Source: DATHVI01 sp035461385 (lineage in GTDB: Bacteria; Actinomycetota; Thermoleophilia; Solirubrobacterales; 70-9). Taken from it: DNA of 8,074 nucleotides. The notes beneath the pieces are model-generated. The model saw nothing but the letters and a program-made list of their open reading frames with translations. It had not been told where the DNA came from and searched no databases. Below are positions 1 through 7,460 of the stretch, piece by piece (position 1 is the first letter of the stretch; every line of letters begins with the position of its first letter). The stretch covers positions 1 to 8,074 of the forward strand of contig DATHVI010000093.1 of the NCBI GenBank assembly GCA_035461385.1. The letters run 5' to 3'. Both the position numbers and the translations under genes were made by a program.

Positions 1-1252
1 CCCACGCCCATGTCCCAGCCGAGAGCGTGCCTCTGTGGGTGTCGATCGCGCCGCAGTAGACCTGGCCCGCGTTGTCGGGGGCGACGGCGACGTACCAGTC
101 GTACCACGCCTGGCCGATCGAGGCCCCCGGAGGGGTGCCGATCGACGTCCAGGTGCCGGAAGCCCGCCGCCAGAGGAAGCCGCTGGCCGACGACGCCCCC
201 CACGCGTAGGCGACCGCGGGGTTCGAGGGCGCGATCGCCACCGCGAGACGCTGGAAGGTCCCCGGCGCGCCCGGAAGCGCAACCGAGTTCCACGTCGTCC
301 CGTTGTCGGTCGAGCGGAACAGCCCGTCCGAGCAGGCGGCCAGCACCTCGTTTCCGCGCAGGCTGATCGACCAGGTCGCCCGGGTCCGCCGGCGGGTCCA
401 GTTGACGCCGCCGTTGGTCGACACCCATAGCCCCCCGCGAGTCCCGGCGTAGAGCCGCTGGCCGTTGGCCGGGTCGACCACCAGGCTGTAGAACCCGTCG
501 CCGACGAAGGGAGCGGTGCAGAGCGTCGACCAGGTCGACCCACCGTTCGTCGACCGCAGGATGCCGACGCCGAGGTACGACCACCAATCGCCCTCGCCGG
601 TGCCGCAATACACCCGGCTCGGAGCCGAGGGATCGAAGGCAAGCGCCCCAACTGTCAGCGTCGCCTGGTAGTCGGTCCGAGGGGCCCACGACGCGCCCCG
701 GTTGAAGCTCTCCCACACGCCTCCATTCGCCGCGCCGGCGAGAACGTGGGCCGGATTCGAGGGGTCGGCTGCCAGGGCGGAGACGCGTCCCGAGGCGTTG
801 ATCCGGGTGGCTCCATACGTCTGGCCGTTGGTCACCGTCCACGGCCCACACGACCTCCACTGCGGCCCGAACGCGGTCGGCGGACCCATCCGCTCGGCGA
901 CCTCGAGGTAGGCCTCGGCGATCTCCTCGGCGACGCCGACACCCGCCTCGCCGGCTTCCGCCTCGGAGTCCGGCTTCCGCTTTCCGCCCCGCCGCGAGGA
1001 CGTCCGCTTGCGCCCCTTCCCTCGGCGCCGCGGAGCCGCGCCGAGCTCCGTCACGATCTCTGTGACGCTGGCCACGTCGTCCTCCGGCACGGCGAGCTCG
1101 ACCGTCTCCGCCGAGAGCTCGGAGTAGCCGTCGCTCTCGAGCATCTGGAGCAGGCGCACGAGCGCCTTTCCGCCGGGAGGCCGGGGTTGCGTCTCTCCCT
1201 CCTCCAGCACGGCTCCGGCCGGAACCAGCGCCTCGTCTCCGGGGCCCTCCAT
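1..1252 (-). CDS. BNR/Asp-box beta-propeller protein, 3' end cut off by the window
   Basis: The minus strand is open from an ATG at 1252 to the window edge, giving 417 residues with no stop. Four Asp-box motifs of the sialidase/BNR type are visible: SFNRGASW (182-189), STNGGSTW (234-241), STNGGVNW (278-285) and STDNGTTW (314-321). Each is followed by strand-like segments such as LVVDPANGQRLYAGT, as expected of propeller blades. Residues 28-72 look like a small separate helical region, then comes a very basic linker (about 74-93, rich in Arg and Lys), then the propeller from about residue 130. No signal peptide or membrane segment is visible, which is unusual for a repeat family often found in exported proteins. 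The start is supported by AGGAGG at 1259-1264, six bases upstream. The enzymatic or binding role cannot be told; Asp boxes are structural and do not prove sialidase activity. Codon use is slightly less GC-biased than in the 1773-7421 cluster. Confidence 0.82.
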   Translation of the reverse strand, partial: MEGPGDEALVPAGAVLEEGETQPRPPGGKALVRLLQMLESDGYSELSAETVELAVPEDDVASVTEIVTELGAAPRRRGKGRKRTSSRRGGKRKPDSEAEAGEAGVGVAEEIAEAYLEVAERMGPPTAFGPQWRSCGPWTVTNGQTYGATRINASGRVSALAADPSNPAHVLAGAANGGVWESFNRGASWAPRTDYQATLTVGALAFDPSAPSRVYCGTGEGDWWSYLGVGILRSTNGGSTWSTLCTAPFVGDGFYSLVVDPANGQRLYAGTRGGLWVSTNGGVNWTRRRTRATWSISLRGNEVLAACSDGLFRSTDNGTTWNSVALPGAPGTFQRLAVAIAPSNPAVAYAWGASSASGFLWRRASGTWTSIGTPPGASIGQAWYDWYVAVAPDNAGQVYCGAIDTHRGTLSAGTWAW

Positions 1253-1269
1253 CGAGTACCTCCTCGGTT

Positions 1270-1283
1270 CGGCTTCGAAGCCG
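1270..1283. promoter_or_regulatory. Perfect 14-bp palindrome, candidate operator
   Basis: CGGCTTCGAAGCCG is a perfect inverted repeat without spacer. It lies just upstream of the ribosome binding site of the minus-strand propeller gene (18 bp before its ATG) and inside the divergent intergenic region. It could be a dimeric repressor site, or in RNA a short hairpin in the leader. The palindrome is seen directly; the function is inferred. Confidence 0.4.
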
Positions 1284-1299
1284 CAGTCTTCTCGCCCCC

Positions 1300-1328
1300 C
1301 GTCACCGGCGCGTCACGGAAGCGTCACC
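1300..1328 (+). repeat. Three CGTCAC direct repeats at exact 11-bp period, candidate activator site
   Basis: CGTCACC begins at 1300, CGTCACG at 1311 and CGTCACC at 1322, so the same base recurs exactly every 11 bp. A degenerate GGCACC follows at 1333. Direct repeats with 11-bp phasing are typical of two actinobacterial regulator classes: SARP activators (heptamer repeats) and PhoP, whose PHO box units start with GTTCACC. Five of seven bases (TCACC) agree with the PHO box unit. The repeats sit between two divergent genes, 48 bp from the start of the propeller gene and about 48-76 bp upstream of the small acidic gene, so they could serve either or both. Confidence 0.5.
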
Positions 1329-1363
1329 GCGAGGCACCGCGATGTCTGCGCGACACACGGACG

Positions 1364-1369
1364 TATCAT
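1364..1369 (+). promoter_or_regulatory. Candidate -10 box (TATCAT) of a leaderless promoter
   Basis: TATCAT fits the actinobacterial TANNNT -10 pattern and lies six bases before the ATG at 1376. Transcription would therefore start at or next to the start codon. No Shine-Dalgarno sequence is present before that ATG, which agrees with a leaderless message. No convincing -35 box is seen, so activation from the 11-bp repeats upstream is possible. Confidence 0.45.
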
Positions 1370-1375
1370 TGAGGC

Positions 1376-1603
1376 ATGACCCGTGCTCCCGACGACGAGG
1401 AGGAGCGCCCCGGCAAGGGCGGCAGGGCTGCGGAGCGGCTCCGTCAGTTCCTGGCGGCTCGGTTCGGAAGCGAGGCGCCTCCCGTCCCGCCGGACGAAGA
1501 GGAGCAGGTCGAGGAGGAACCTCCTTCGGCCGCCGCGGAGGAGCGGTCGGAGGACGAGGCTCATCAGGAGCCGCCCGAGCGCGGGACCGGGCGGGAGCCT
1601 TAG
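1376..1603 (+). CDS. Small acidic, probably disordered protein of unknown function
   Basis: This is a 75-residue reading frame that I do not recognise. It is dominated by Glu, Asp, Pro, Ala and Arg, with acidic runs at residues 6-10 and 40-48 and a Glu/Pro-rich tail. Only about residues 15-33 (RAAERLRQFLAARF) look able to form an amphipathic helix. There are no cysteines and no membrane or signal segment. Support for coding comes from the strong G/C preference at third positions and a TANNNT box placed for leaderless expression. It is transcribed away from the propeller gene and in the same direction as the permease 169 bp downstream. It could be a binding-partner or adaptor protein, but this is a guess. 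Low-complexity composition in GC-rich DNA can also create spurious frames, hence the moderate confidence. Confidence 0.5.
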   Translation: MTRAPDDEEERPGKGGRAAERLRQFLAARFGSEAPPVPPDEEEQVEEEPPSAAAEERSEDEAHQEPPERGTGREP

Positions 1604-1612
1604 CTAGCCGCG

Positions 1613-1643
1613 GGATCTCGCCTTCTCGCCACGCGGATCTCGC
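1613..1643 (+). repeat. Direct repeat GGATCTCGC, 22-bp spacing, upstream of the cluster promoter
   Basis: GGATCTCGC occurs at 1613-1621 and again at 1635-1643, exactly 22 bp (about two helical turns) apart. A further TCTCGCC lies between them at 1624-1630. The pair ends 43 bp before the -35 box of the cluster promoter. The position suits an activator binding one face of the helix. The repeats are seen directly; the regulatory role is inferred. Confidence 0.35.
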
Positions 1644-1686
1644 GACGGCGGGGCTGCAAGGGCCACTGCGCCCCGAAGAGGTTCTC

Positions 1687-1714
1687 TTGACACTCGGGCG
1701 GGGAGCGATAGGGT
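1687..1714 (+). promoter_or_regulatory. Housekeeping-type promoter of the amine-utilisation cluster
   Basis: TTGACA at 1687-1692 is a perfect -35 consensus. TAGGGT at 1709-1714 fits the TANNNT -10 pattern, and the spacer is 16 bp. The predicted transcription start is near 1721, which leaves a leader of about 52 nt before the permease start codon. This is the best promoter match in the window. Confidence 0.65.
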
Positions 1715-1727
1715 CCGCGCGTTATCG

Positions 1728-1756
1728 TCGCCCACGGTCCCGTCGATGACGGGCGA
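1728..1756 (+). promoter_or_regulatory. Leader RNA with two mutually exclusive hairpins next to the ribosome binding site
   Basis: CCCGTC (1739-1744) can pair with GACGGG (1748-1753) around a 3-nt loop. Alternatively TCGCCC plus GTC (1728-1733 and 1737-1739, bulge ACG) can pair with GACGGGCGA (1748-1756). Both use 1748-1753, so only one can form at a time. The longer form ends two bases before the Shine-Dalgarno sequence. This may tune translation initiation. It does not match any riboswitch class I recognise, and such short stems are common in GC-rich DNA. Confidence 0.3.
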
Positions 1757-1758
1757 TT

Positions 1759-1766
1759 GAGGAGGG
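1759..1766 (+). promoter_or_regulatory. Ribosome binding site fixing the TTG start of the permease
   Basis: GAGGAGGG is a strong Shine-Dalgarno sequence six bases before the TTG at 1773. There is no ATG or GTG in this frame near the conserved N-terminus. The site therefore decides for the rare TTG start codon. Confidence 0.7.
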
Positions 1767-1772
1767 TTCGAG

Positions 1773-3230
1773 TTGGCCGAGCAGCAGCGCAGGCACGTCC
1801 ACGGGGTCGACTACGAGCGGGCGCAGGCCGGCTACATGGGGCGCCGCCAGTTGCGGTCCGGTGCCGCCGGGTGGGTGCTGCTCGCCGGGCTCGGCATCGC
1901 CTACGTGATCAGCGGCGACTTCGCCGGCTGGAACTTCGGCATCGGCGAAGGCGGCTGGGGCGGTCTGATGATCGCCACCGTCCTGATGGCGATCATGTAC
2001 ACCTGCATGGTGCTCGGTCTCGCCGAGCTCTCCTCCTCGCTGCCGGTGACCGGGGCGGGGTACGGATTCGCCCGCCGCGCGCTGGGCCCACTCGCAGGGT
2101 TCGCCACCGGCACCGCGATCCTGATCGAGTACGCGATCGCCCCCGCGGCGATCGTCGTCTTCATCGGCGGCTACGTCGAATCGCTCGACCTGTTCGGGAT
2201 CGAGGCCGGCTGGCCCGTCTACCTCGCCTTCTACGCGGTCTTCGTCGGCATCCACCTCTACGGCGTCGGCGAGGCGCTGAAGCTGATGTTCGTGATCATG
2301 GCGATCGCCGTCGTCGGCCTGATCGCGTTCACGATCGCGATGATCCCTCAATTCGACCCGTCGAACCTGACCGACATCGCGCCCGACACCTCGAAGACCG
2401 GGGCGAGCGACTTGCTGCCGTTCGGCTTCGCCGGAGCGCTCGCGGCGTTGGTCTACGGGATCTGGTTCTTCCTCGCGATCGAGGGCGTCCCCCTGGCCGC
2501 GGAGGAGACCAAGGACCCCGCCGCGGACATGCCGCGCGGGATCATCACCGGCATGATCGTCCTGCTGGTGTTCGCCGCCCTGATGCTGACCCTGGCGCCG
2601 GGCGGCTCCAGCGCGCAGGCGCTCGCTGACACCGACAGCCCCCTGCCCGACGCGCTGGCGATCGCCTACCGCGACGGCGCCTTCATCGAGGAGTTCGTCA
2701 ACTACATCGGCCTGTTCGGCCTGATCGCGAGCTTCTTCTCGATCATCTACGCGTATTCGCGGCAGATGTATGCGCTCTCGCGAGCGGGGTACCTGCCGCG
2801 CTTCCTGTCGATCACCAGCGGCCGCAGGACCCCCTGGGTCGCCCTGGTCGTTCCCGGCACGGTCGGTTTCCTGCTCGCCGCGATCACCGAGGCAGGCGAT
2901 CGGATGATCCAGATCGCCGTCTTCGGCGCGGTCGTCTCCTACATCCTGATGATGGCCTCGCACATCGTCCTGCGCAGGACCGAGCCCGACCTCATGCGGC
3001 CCTACCGCACGCCCGGTGGCGTCATCACCACCGGCGTGGCTCTCGTGCTCGCCGCCGCAGCTCTGGTCGCTGTGTTCTTCGTCGACGAGACCGCGGCGCT
3101 GATCGTCGCGGCGGTGTTCATCGCCCACCTCGCCTACTTCTGGTTCTACAGCCGCCATCGCCTGGTGGCCGACGCGCCGGAGGAGGAGTTCGAGGCGATC
3201 GAGCGGGCGGAGGCGGAGCTCTCCGGCTGA
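1773..3230 (+). CDS. APC-superfamily permease, ethanolamine permease type
   Basis: This is a 485-residue membrane transporter of the amino acid-polyamine-organocation superfamily, expected to move a small amine into the cell by cation coupling or exchange. About twelve hydrophobic segments are visible, near residues 33-55, 64-88, 107-135, 148-165, 168-191, 215-238, 257-275, 308-332, 354-374, 380-400, 417-436 and 441-460. The N-terminal part, with GWVLLAGLGIAYVISGDF and AGWNFGIGEGGWGG, and the segment EYAIAPAAIVVFIG resemble what I know of ethanolamine permeases. The loop at about 237-256 has the usual EG...EE...P pattern (EGVPLAAEETKDP), and SRAGYLP (336-342) is a typical APC motif. The tail is short and acidic. 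The start is TTG, supported by a strong ribosome binding site. Placement at the head of a glutamylation cluster supports an amine or amino alcohol substrate; another amine cannot be excluded. Confidence 0.85.
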   Translation: MAEQQRRHVHGVDYERAQAGYMGRRQLRSGAAGWVLLAGLGIAYVISGDFAGWNFGIGEGGWGGLMIATVLMAIMYTCMVLGLAELSSSLPVTGAGYGFARRALGPLAGFATGTAILIEYAIAPAAIVVFIGGYVESLDLFGIEAGWPVYLAFYAVFVGIHLYGVGEALKLMFVIMAIAVVGLIAFTIAMIPQFDPSNLTDIAPDTSKTGASDLLPFGFAGALAALVYGIWFFLAIEGVPLAAEETKDPAADMPRGIITGMIVLLVFAALMLTLAPGGSSAQALADTDSPLPDALAIAYRDGAFIEEFVNYIGLFGLIASFFSIIYAYSRQMYALSRAGYLPRFLSITSGRRTPWVALVVPGTVGFLLAAITEAGDRMIQIAVFGAVVSYILMMASHIVLRRTEPDLMRPYRTPGGVITTGVALVLAAAALVAVFFVDETAALIVAAVFIAHLAYFWFYSRHRLVADAPEEEFEAIERAEAELSG

Positions 3231-3250
3231 GGCCGGGGAGCTTCCGCCGG

Positions 3251-3256
3251 TAGTCT
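3251..3256 (+). promoter_or_regulatory. Candidate internal -10 box (TAGTCT), leaderless start of the ligase gene
   Basis: TAGTCT fits TANNNT and stands seven bases before the GTG at 3264. No Shine-Dalgarno sequence precedes that GTG. A weak -35 candidate, CTGAGG at 3227-3232, overlaps the stop codon of the permease with an 18-bp spacer. The arrangement would allow the four enzymes to be expressed from a leaderless message independent of the permease. Confidence 0.45.
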
Positions 3257-3263
3257 CGGGGCG

Positions 3264-4595
3264 GTGACGCTCGAGCAGCTGAAGCGGTCGATCGCCGAGG
3301 GGACGGTCGACACCGTCCTCCTGTGCATCGCCGACATGGAGGGGCGGCTGATGGGCAAACGGCTCACCGCGACCCACTTCGTCGAGGAGGTCGTTGCCCA
3401 CGGCGCCGAGGGCTGCAGCTACCTCCTCGCGGTCGACGTCGACATGAACACGGTCGAGGGCTACGACATGGCCTCGTGGGGGACGGGGTACGGCGACTTC
3501 GTGATGAAGCCCGACCTCGCTACCCTGCGGCCGATCCCCTGGCAGGAGGGCACCGCCCTGCTGATGGCCGACCTCGAGTGGCACGACGGCTCCGAGGTGG
3601 TCGCCTCCCCGCGGCAGATCCTCCGCCGCCAGCTCGAGCGGCTCGCCGAGCGGGGCTGGATCGCGAACGCCGGCACCGAGCTCGAGTTCATCGTCTTCTG
3701 CGACACCTACGAGGAGGCCTGGCGCAAGGGCTTCCGGGAGATGCGGCCGGCGAACCTCTACAACGTCGACTACTCGATGCTGGGTACCGCCCGCGTCGAG
3801 CCGCTGATCCGGCGGATCCGCAATTCGATGATGGGAGCGGGGATGCGGGTCGAGACCTCCAAGGGCGAGTGCAACCTCGGCCAGCACGAGATCAACTTCC
3901 GCTACTCCGACGCGTTGACCACCGCCGACACCCACGTGATCTACAAGAACGGCGCCAAGGAGATCGCCTCCGAGGAGGAGATGTCGATCACCTACATGGC
4001 GAAGTACGACGAGCGGGAGGGCAACTCGTGCCACATCCACTGCTCGCTCGCCGACCGCGACGGGGGCGAGAACGCGTTCGCCGCCGACCAGGAGCTGTTC
4101 GACCGCTTCGTTGCCGGCCAGCTCGCGTGCCTGCGCGAGATGACCCTGATGTTCGCCCCCCAGGTCAACTCCTACAAGCGCTTCACCAAGGGCTCGTTCG
4201 CCCCCACCGCCGTCGCCTGGGGCGCCGACAACCGGACCTGCTCGATGCGGGTGATCGGCCACGGCCCCGCGCTGCGGGTCGAGAACCGCCTGCCCGGGGC
4301 CGACGTCAACCCCTACCTGGCGATCGCCGCGATGATCGCCTCCGGCCTGCATGGGATCGATCACGAGCTGCCGCTGGAGCCGCCGCTCGACGGCAACGCG
4401 TATGAGTCCGATGCCCCGACCGTCCCCGACAACCTGCGCGAGGCGCGCGACCTCTTCGCCGCCTCGGAGGTCGCCCGGGAGGCCTTCGGCACCGAGGTGG
4501 TCGATCACTACCTCAACCGGGCCCGGATCGAGCTCGAGGCCTTCGGCTCGGCGGTGACCGACTGGGAGCGGTACCGGGGGTTCGAGCGGCTGTGA
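3264..4595 (+). CDS. Glutamine synthetase-like gamma-glutamyl-amine ligase (GlnA4/PuuA/IpuC type)
   Basis: A 443-residue cytoplasmic enzyme of the glutamine synthetase fold, predicted to join glutamate to a primary amine using ATP. Catalytic signatures are intact: GTELEF (E139, E141) and GECNLGQHE (E202, E209) for metal binding, SCHIH (H257, H259), YKRF (R306), NRTCSMRV (R324, R329) and RVENRLPGADVNPYLA (E340, R342). The loop that in true glutamine synthetases carries a DGSS-like ammonium-binding sequence here reads EGYDMASWGTGYGDF (65-79), and the adenylylation motif NLYxLP is absent. Both fit an amine ligase rather than an ammonia-assimilating enzyme. The GTG start gives the natural N-terminus MTLEQLKRSI; the next in-frame methionine lies in conserved sequence. 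It overlaps the hydrolase gene by four bases. Ethanolamine is the favoured substrate from context; polyamines or other amino alcohols remain possible. Confidence 0.85.
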   Translation: MTLEQLKRSIAEGTVDTVLLCIADMEGRLMGKRLTATHFVEEVVAHGAEGCSYLLAVDVDMNTVEGYDMASWGTGYGDFVMKPDLATLRPIPWQEGTALLMADLEWHDGSEVVASPRQILRRQLERLAERGWIANAGTELEFIVFCDTYEEAWRKGFREMRPANLYNVDYSMLGTARVEPLIRRIRNSMMGAGMRVETSKGECNLGQHEINFRYSDALTTADTHVIYKNGAKEIASEEEMSITYMAKYDEREGNSCHIHCSLADRDGGENAFAADQELFDRFVAGQLACLREMTLMFAPQVNSYKRFTKGSFAPTAVAWGADNRTCSMRVIGHGPALRVENRLPGADVNPYLAIAAMIASGLHGIDHELPLEPPLDGNAYESDAPTVPDNLREARDLFAASEVAREAFGTEVVDHYLNRARIELEAFGSAVTDWERYRGFERL

Positions 4596-5323
4596 GCGGG
4601 CCCGTCGTCGGCGTCTCCTGCGCCGTCGAGCGGGCCCGCTGGGGAGTCTGGGACCAGCCGGCCCTGGTGCTCCCCCGCGCCTACGCGGTGGCGATCCAGC
4701 GGGCCGGGGCCCTCGCCCTGCTGCTCTCGCCCGACAACGCGGTCGCCGAGGAGCCCGACCGGCTGCTCGACCTGCTCGACGCGCTGATCGTCTCCGGCGG
4801 CGGTGACATCGACCCGGCCAGCTACGGGGCCGATCCCCATCCCGAGACGCGGGGCGCCGATCCCGAGCGGGACCGCTTCGAGCTGGCGCTCGCAAGGCGG
4901 GCGATCGAGCGTGACATGCCGTTACTGGGTATATGTCGGGGTATGCAGATCCTCAACGTCGCCCGCGGAGGCGATCTCGACCAGCACCTCCCCGACCGTC
5001 TCGGAGACGCCCGCCACCGCCATACCCCGGGGTCCTTCTCCGACCACGGCGTGACCCTGCAGGAGGGCTCGCACGCGGCCAGGCTCGCCGGCGCCCGGCG
5101 CGTGCAGGTCAAGTCGCACCACCACCAGGGCATCGACCGCCTCGGCGATGGCGTGGTCGTCAGCGGCCGCTCCGAGCAGGACGACGTCGTCGAGGCGATC
5201 GAGCTGCCCGACTGCTCGTTCGCGGTCGGGGTGCTCTGGCATCCCGAGGAGGACGACCCCCCGACCCTGGTCGAGCGGTTCGTTCGCGCCGCCATCCCCG
5301 AGGCAGCGGAGGCCGCGCGATGA
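4592..5323 (+). CDS. PuuD-like gamma-glutamyl hydrolase, class I amidotransferase fold (peptidase C26)
   Basis: A 243-residue cytoplasmic enzyme, about the usual length for PuuD-like hydrolases, expected to cleave the gamma-glutamyl amide at the end of the pathway and recycle glutamate. The catalytic triad is recognisable: nucleophile C115 in GICRG, then H217 and E219 in LWHPEED. SGGGDIDP (68-75) is the glycine-rich motif of the family, and KSHHHQG (174-180) matches the conserved substrate-side histidines. It starts with GTG inside the stop codon of the ligase (GTGA overlap) with no strong ribosome binding site, so translational coupling is likely. An odd patch of rare codons (TTA, GGT, ATA, TGT, GGT) surrounds the nucleophile in an otherwise GC3-rich gene. 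The specific substrate, such as gamma-glutamylglycine, is inferred from the neighbours. Confidence 0.85.
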   Translation: MSGPVVGVSCAVERARWGVWDQPALVLPRAYAVAIQRAGALALLLSPDNAVAEEPDRLLDLLDALIVSGGGDIDPASYGADPHPETRGADPERDRFELALARRAIERDMPLLGICRGMQILNVARGGDLDQHLPDRLGDARHRHTPGSFSDHGVTLQEGSHAARLAGARRVQVKSHHHQGIDRLGDGVVVSGRSEQDDVVEAIELPDCSFAVGVLWHPEEDDPPTLVERFVRAAIPEAAEAAR

Positions 5324-6674
5324 TCGAGGTGCTCGAGCCGGCCACCGAGGACGTCCTGGCGGAGGTCCCACGGGCCGACGCCGGCGACGTCGACGAGGCG
5401 GTCGCGCGGGCGCGGGAGGCATTCGAGCGCTGGCGGAGGGTGGCCCCGGCCGAGCGCGCCGCCCTGCTCCGCTCGCTCGCCGAGGGGCTCGAGGCCGAGC
5501 GGGAGGAGCTGGCCCGGCTCGAGGCGCGCAACGTCGGCAAGCCGATCGGCGACGCGCGCGGGGAGATCGGCATGGTCGTCGACACCTTCCGCTACTACGC
5601 CGGCGCTCCCGAGCGCCTCACCGGCAGGACGATCCCGGTCGAGGGCGGCGTCGACATGACCTTCCGCGAGCCGCTCGGCGTGATCGGGCTGATCACGCCC
5701 TGGAACTTCCCGCTGACGATCGCCTGCTGGAAGGTGGCCCCGGCGCTGGCGGCCGGCAACACCGTCGTGCTCAAGCCCGCCGAGCTCACACCGCTGACCG
5801 CGATCGAGCTCGAGCGGATCGCGGTCGAGGCCGGGCTGCCGGAGGGCGTGGTCAACGTCGTCCCCGGCCCGGGCTCTGTCTGCGGCAAGCGGCTGGTCGA
5901 GCATCCCGATGTGGCGAAGATCGCCTTCACCGGCTCGACCGAGGTCGGCCGCGGGATCGCCGCCGGGGCGGCCGAGACGATCAAGCGGGTCACGCTCGAG
6001 CTCGGAGGGAAGTCGGCGAACCTGATCTTCGCCGACGCCGATCTCGAGGCGGCGGCCGCGGCCGCCCCGATGGGCGTCTTCGGGAACGCCGGCCAGGACT
6101 GCTGCGCCCGCTCCCGGATCTTGGTCGAGCGGCCCGTGGCCGACCGGTTCCTCGAGCTGATGGAGGCCGCGGTAAAGAAGCTGAAGGTTGGCGATCCCCT
6201 CGACGAGGCGACCGAGATGGGCCCCCTGATCAGCGCCGACCAGCGTCAGACAGTCTCCTCCTACGTCGACGACCCCGCCCGGGTCGCGATCCGCGGCAAG
6301 GCCCCCGAGGGACCGGGCTTCTGGTTCCCCCCGACCGTGCTCGCGCCGGTCGCCAACGACGAGCGGGCCGCCGCGGAGGAGATCTTCGGGCCGGTGGCCT
6401 GCGTGATCCCCTTCGAGGGCGAGGAGGAGGGAATCCGGCTCGCCAACGAGACGATCTACGGCCTGTCGGGCTCGGTGTGGACCCGCGACGGCGCCAAGGC
6501 GCTGCGGGCCGCCCGTGCAGTCGAAACCGGGGTGCTGTCGATCAACTCGAACACCTCGGTCCGGGTGGGCACCCCCTTCGGCGGCTTCAAGCAGTCCGGC
6601 GTGGGACGGGAGCTCGGCCCCGACGCGCTCGACTATTACACCGAGATCAAGAACGTCTACTACGCCACGGAGGG

Positions 6675-6678
<4 letters not shown>
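5320..6678 (+). CDS. NAD(P)-dependent aldehyde dehydrogenase, short form
   Basis: A 452-residue ALDH-superfamily enzyme, predicted to oxidise a gamma-glutamylamino aldehyde to the acid. Visible landmarks are TPWNF (N129), VVLKPAE (K152), FTGSTEVGR (203-211), LELGGK with general base E227, GQDC with nucleophile C261 followed by a second cysteine, EEIFGP (353-358) and PFGGFKQSGVGRELG (419-433). The protein is shorter than the usual 480-500 residues. Part of this comes from a compressed stretch between MGPLIS (300-305) and FPPTVLAP (336-343), where family members normally have a longer glycine-rich segment. The ATG at 5320 is preceded by GGAGG at 5308-5312 and overlaps the hydrolase stop. Although the frame stays open upstream to 4933, that part is a shadow of the hydrolase. 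It is most like PuuC and betaine-aldehyde dehydrogenases; the substrate is inferred from context. Confidence 0.85.
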
Positions 6679-7421
<743 letters not shown>

Positions 7422-7460
7422 GCGAGCGCTCCGCCGGCGCGCCCGGCGACTGAGTGGGGG

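Noticed and set aside
10..430. Plus-strand frames at the left edge
   Set aside because: They are Arg/Pro-rich and antisense to the clear Asp-box propeller gene on the minus strand.
1722..4895. Minus-strand open frame of more than 1000 codons opposite the permease, ligase and part of the hydrolase
   Set aside because: It is antisense to three well-recognised genes. Its translation is low-complexity (Asp, Arg, Gly, Val, His) as expected from the complement of GC3-rich coding DNA.
4933..5319. Upstream extension of the aldehyde dehydrogenase frame
   Set aside because: This part reads as Arg/Pro-rich sequence within the hydrolase gene. The ATG at 5320 has a good ribosome binding site and matches the ALDH N-terminus.
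5148..6674. Upstream extension of the SDR frame
   Set aside because: It is an Arg-rich shadow of the hydrolase and aldehyde dehydrogenase genes. The SDR homology begins only at the ATG codons at 6675/6678.
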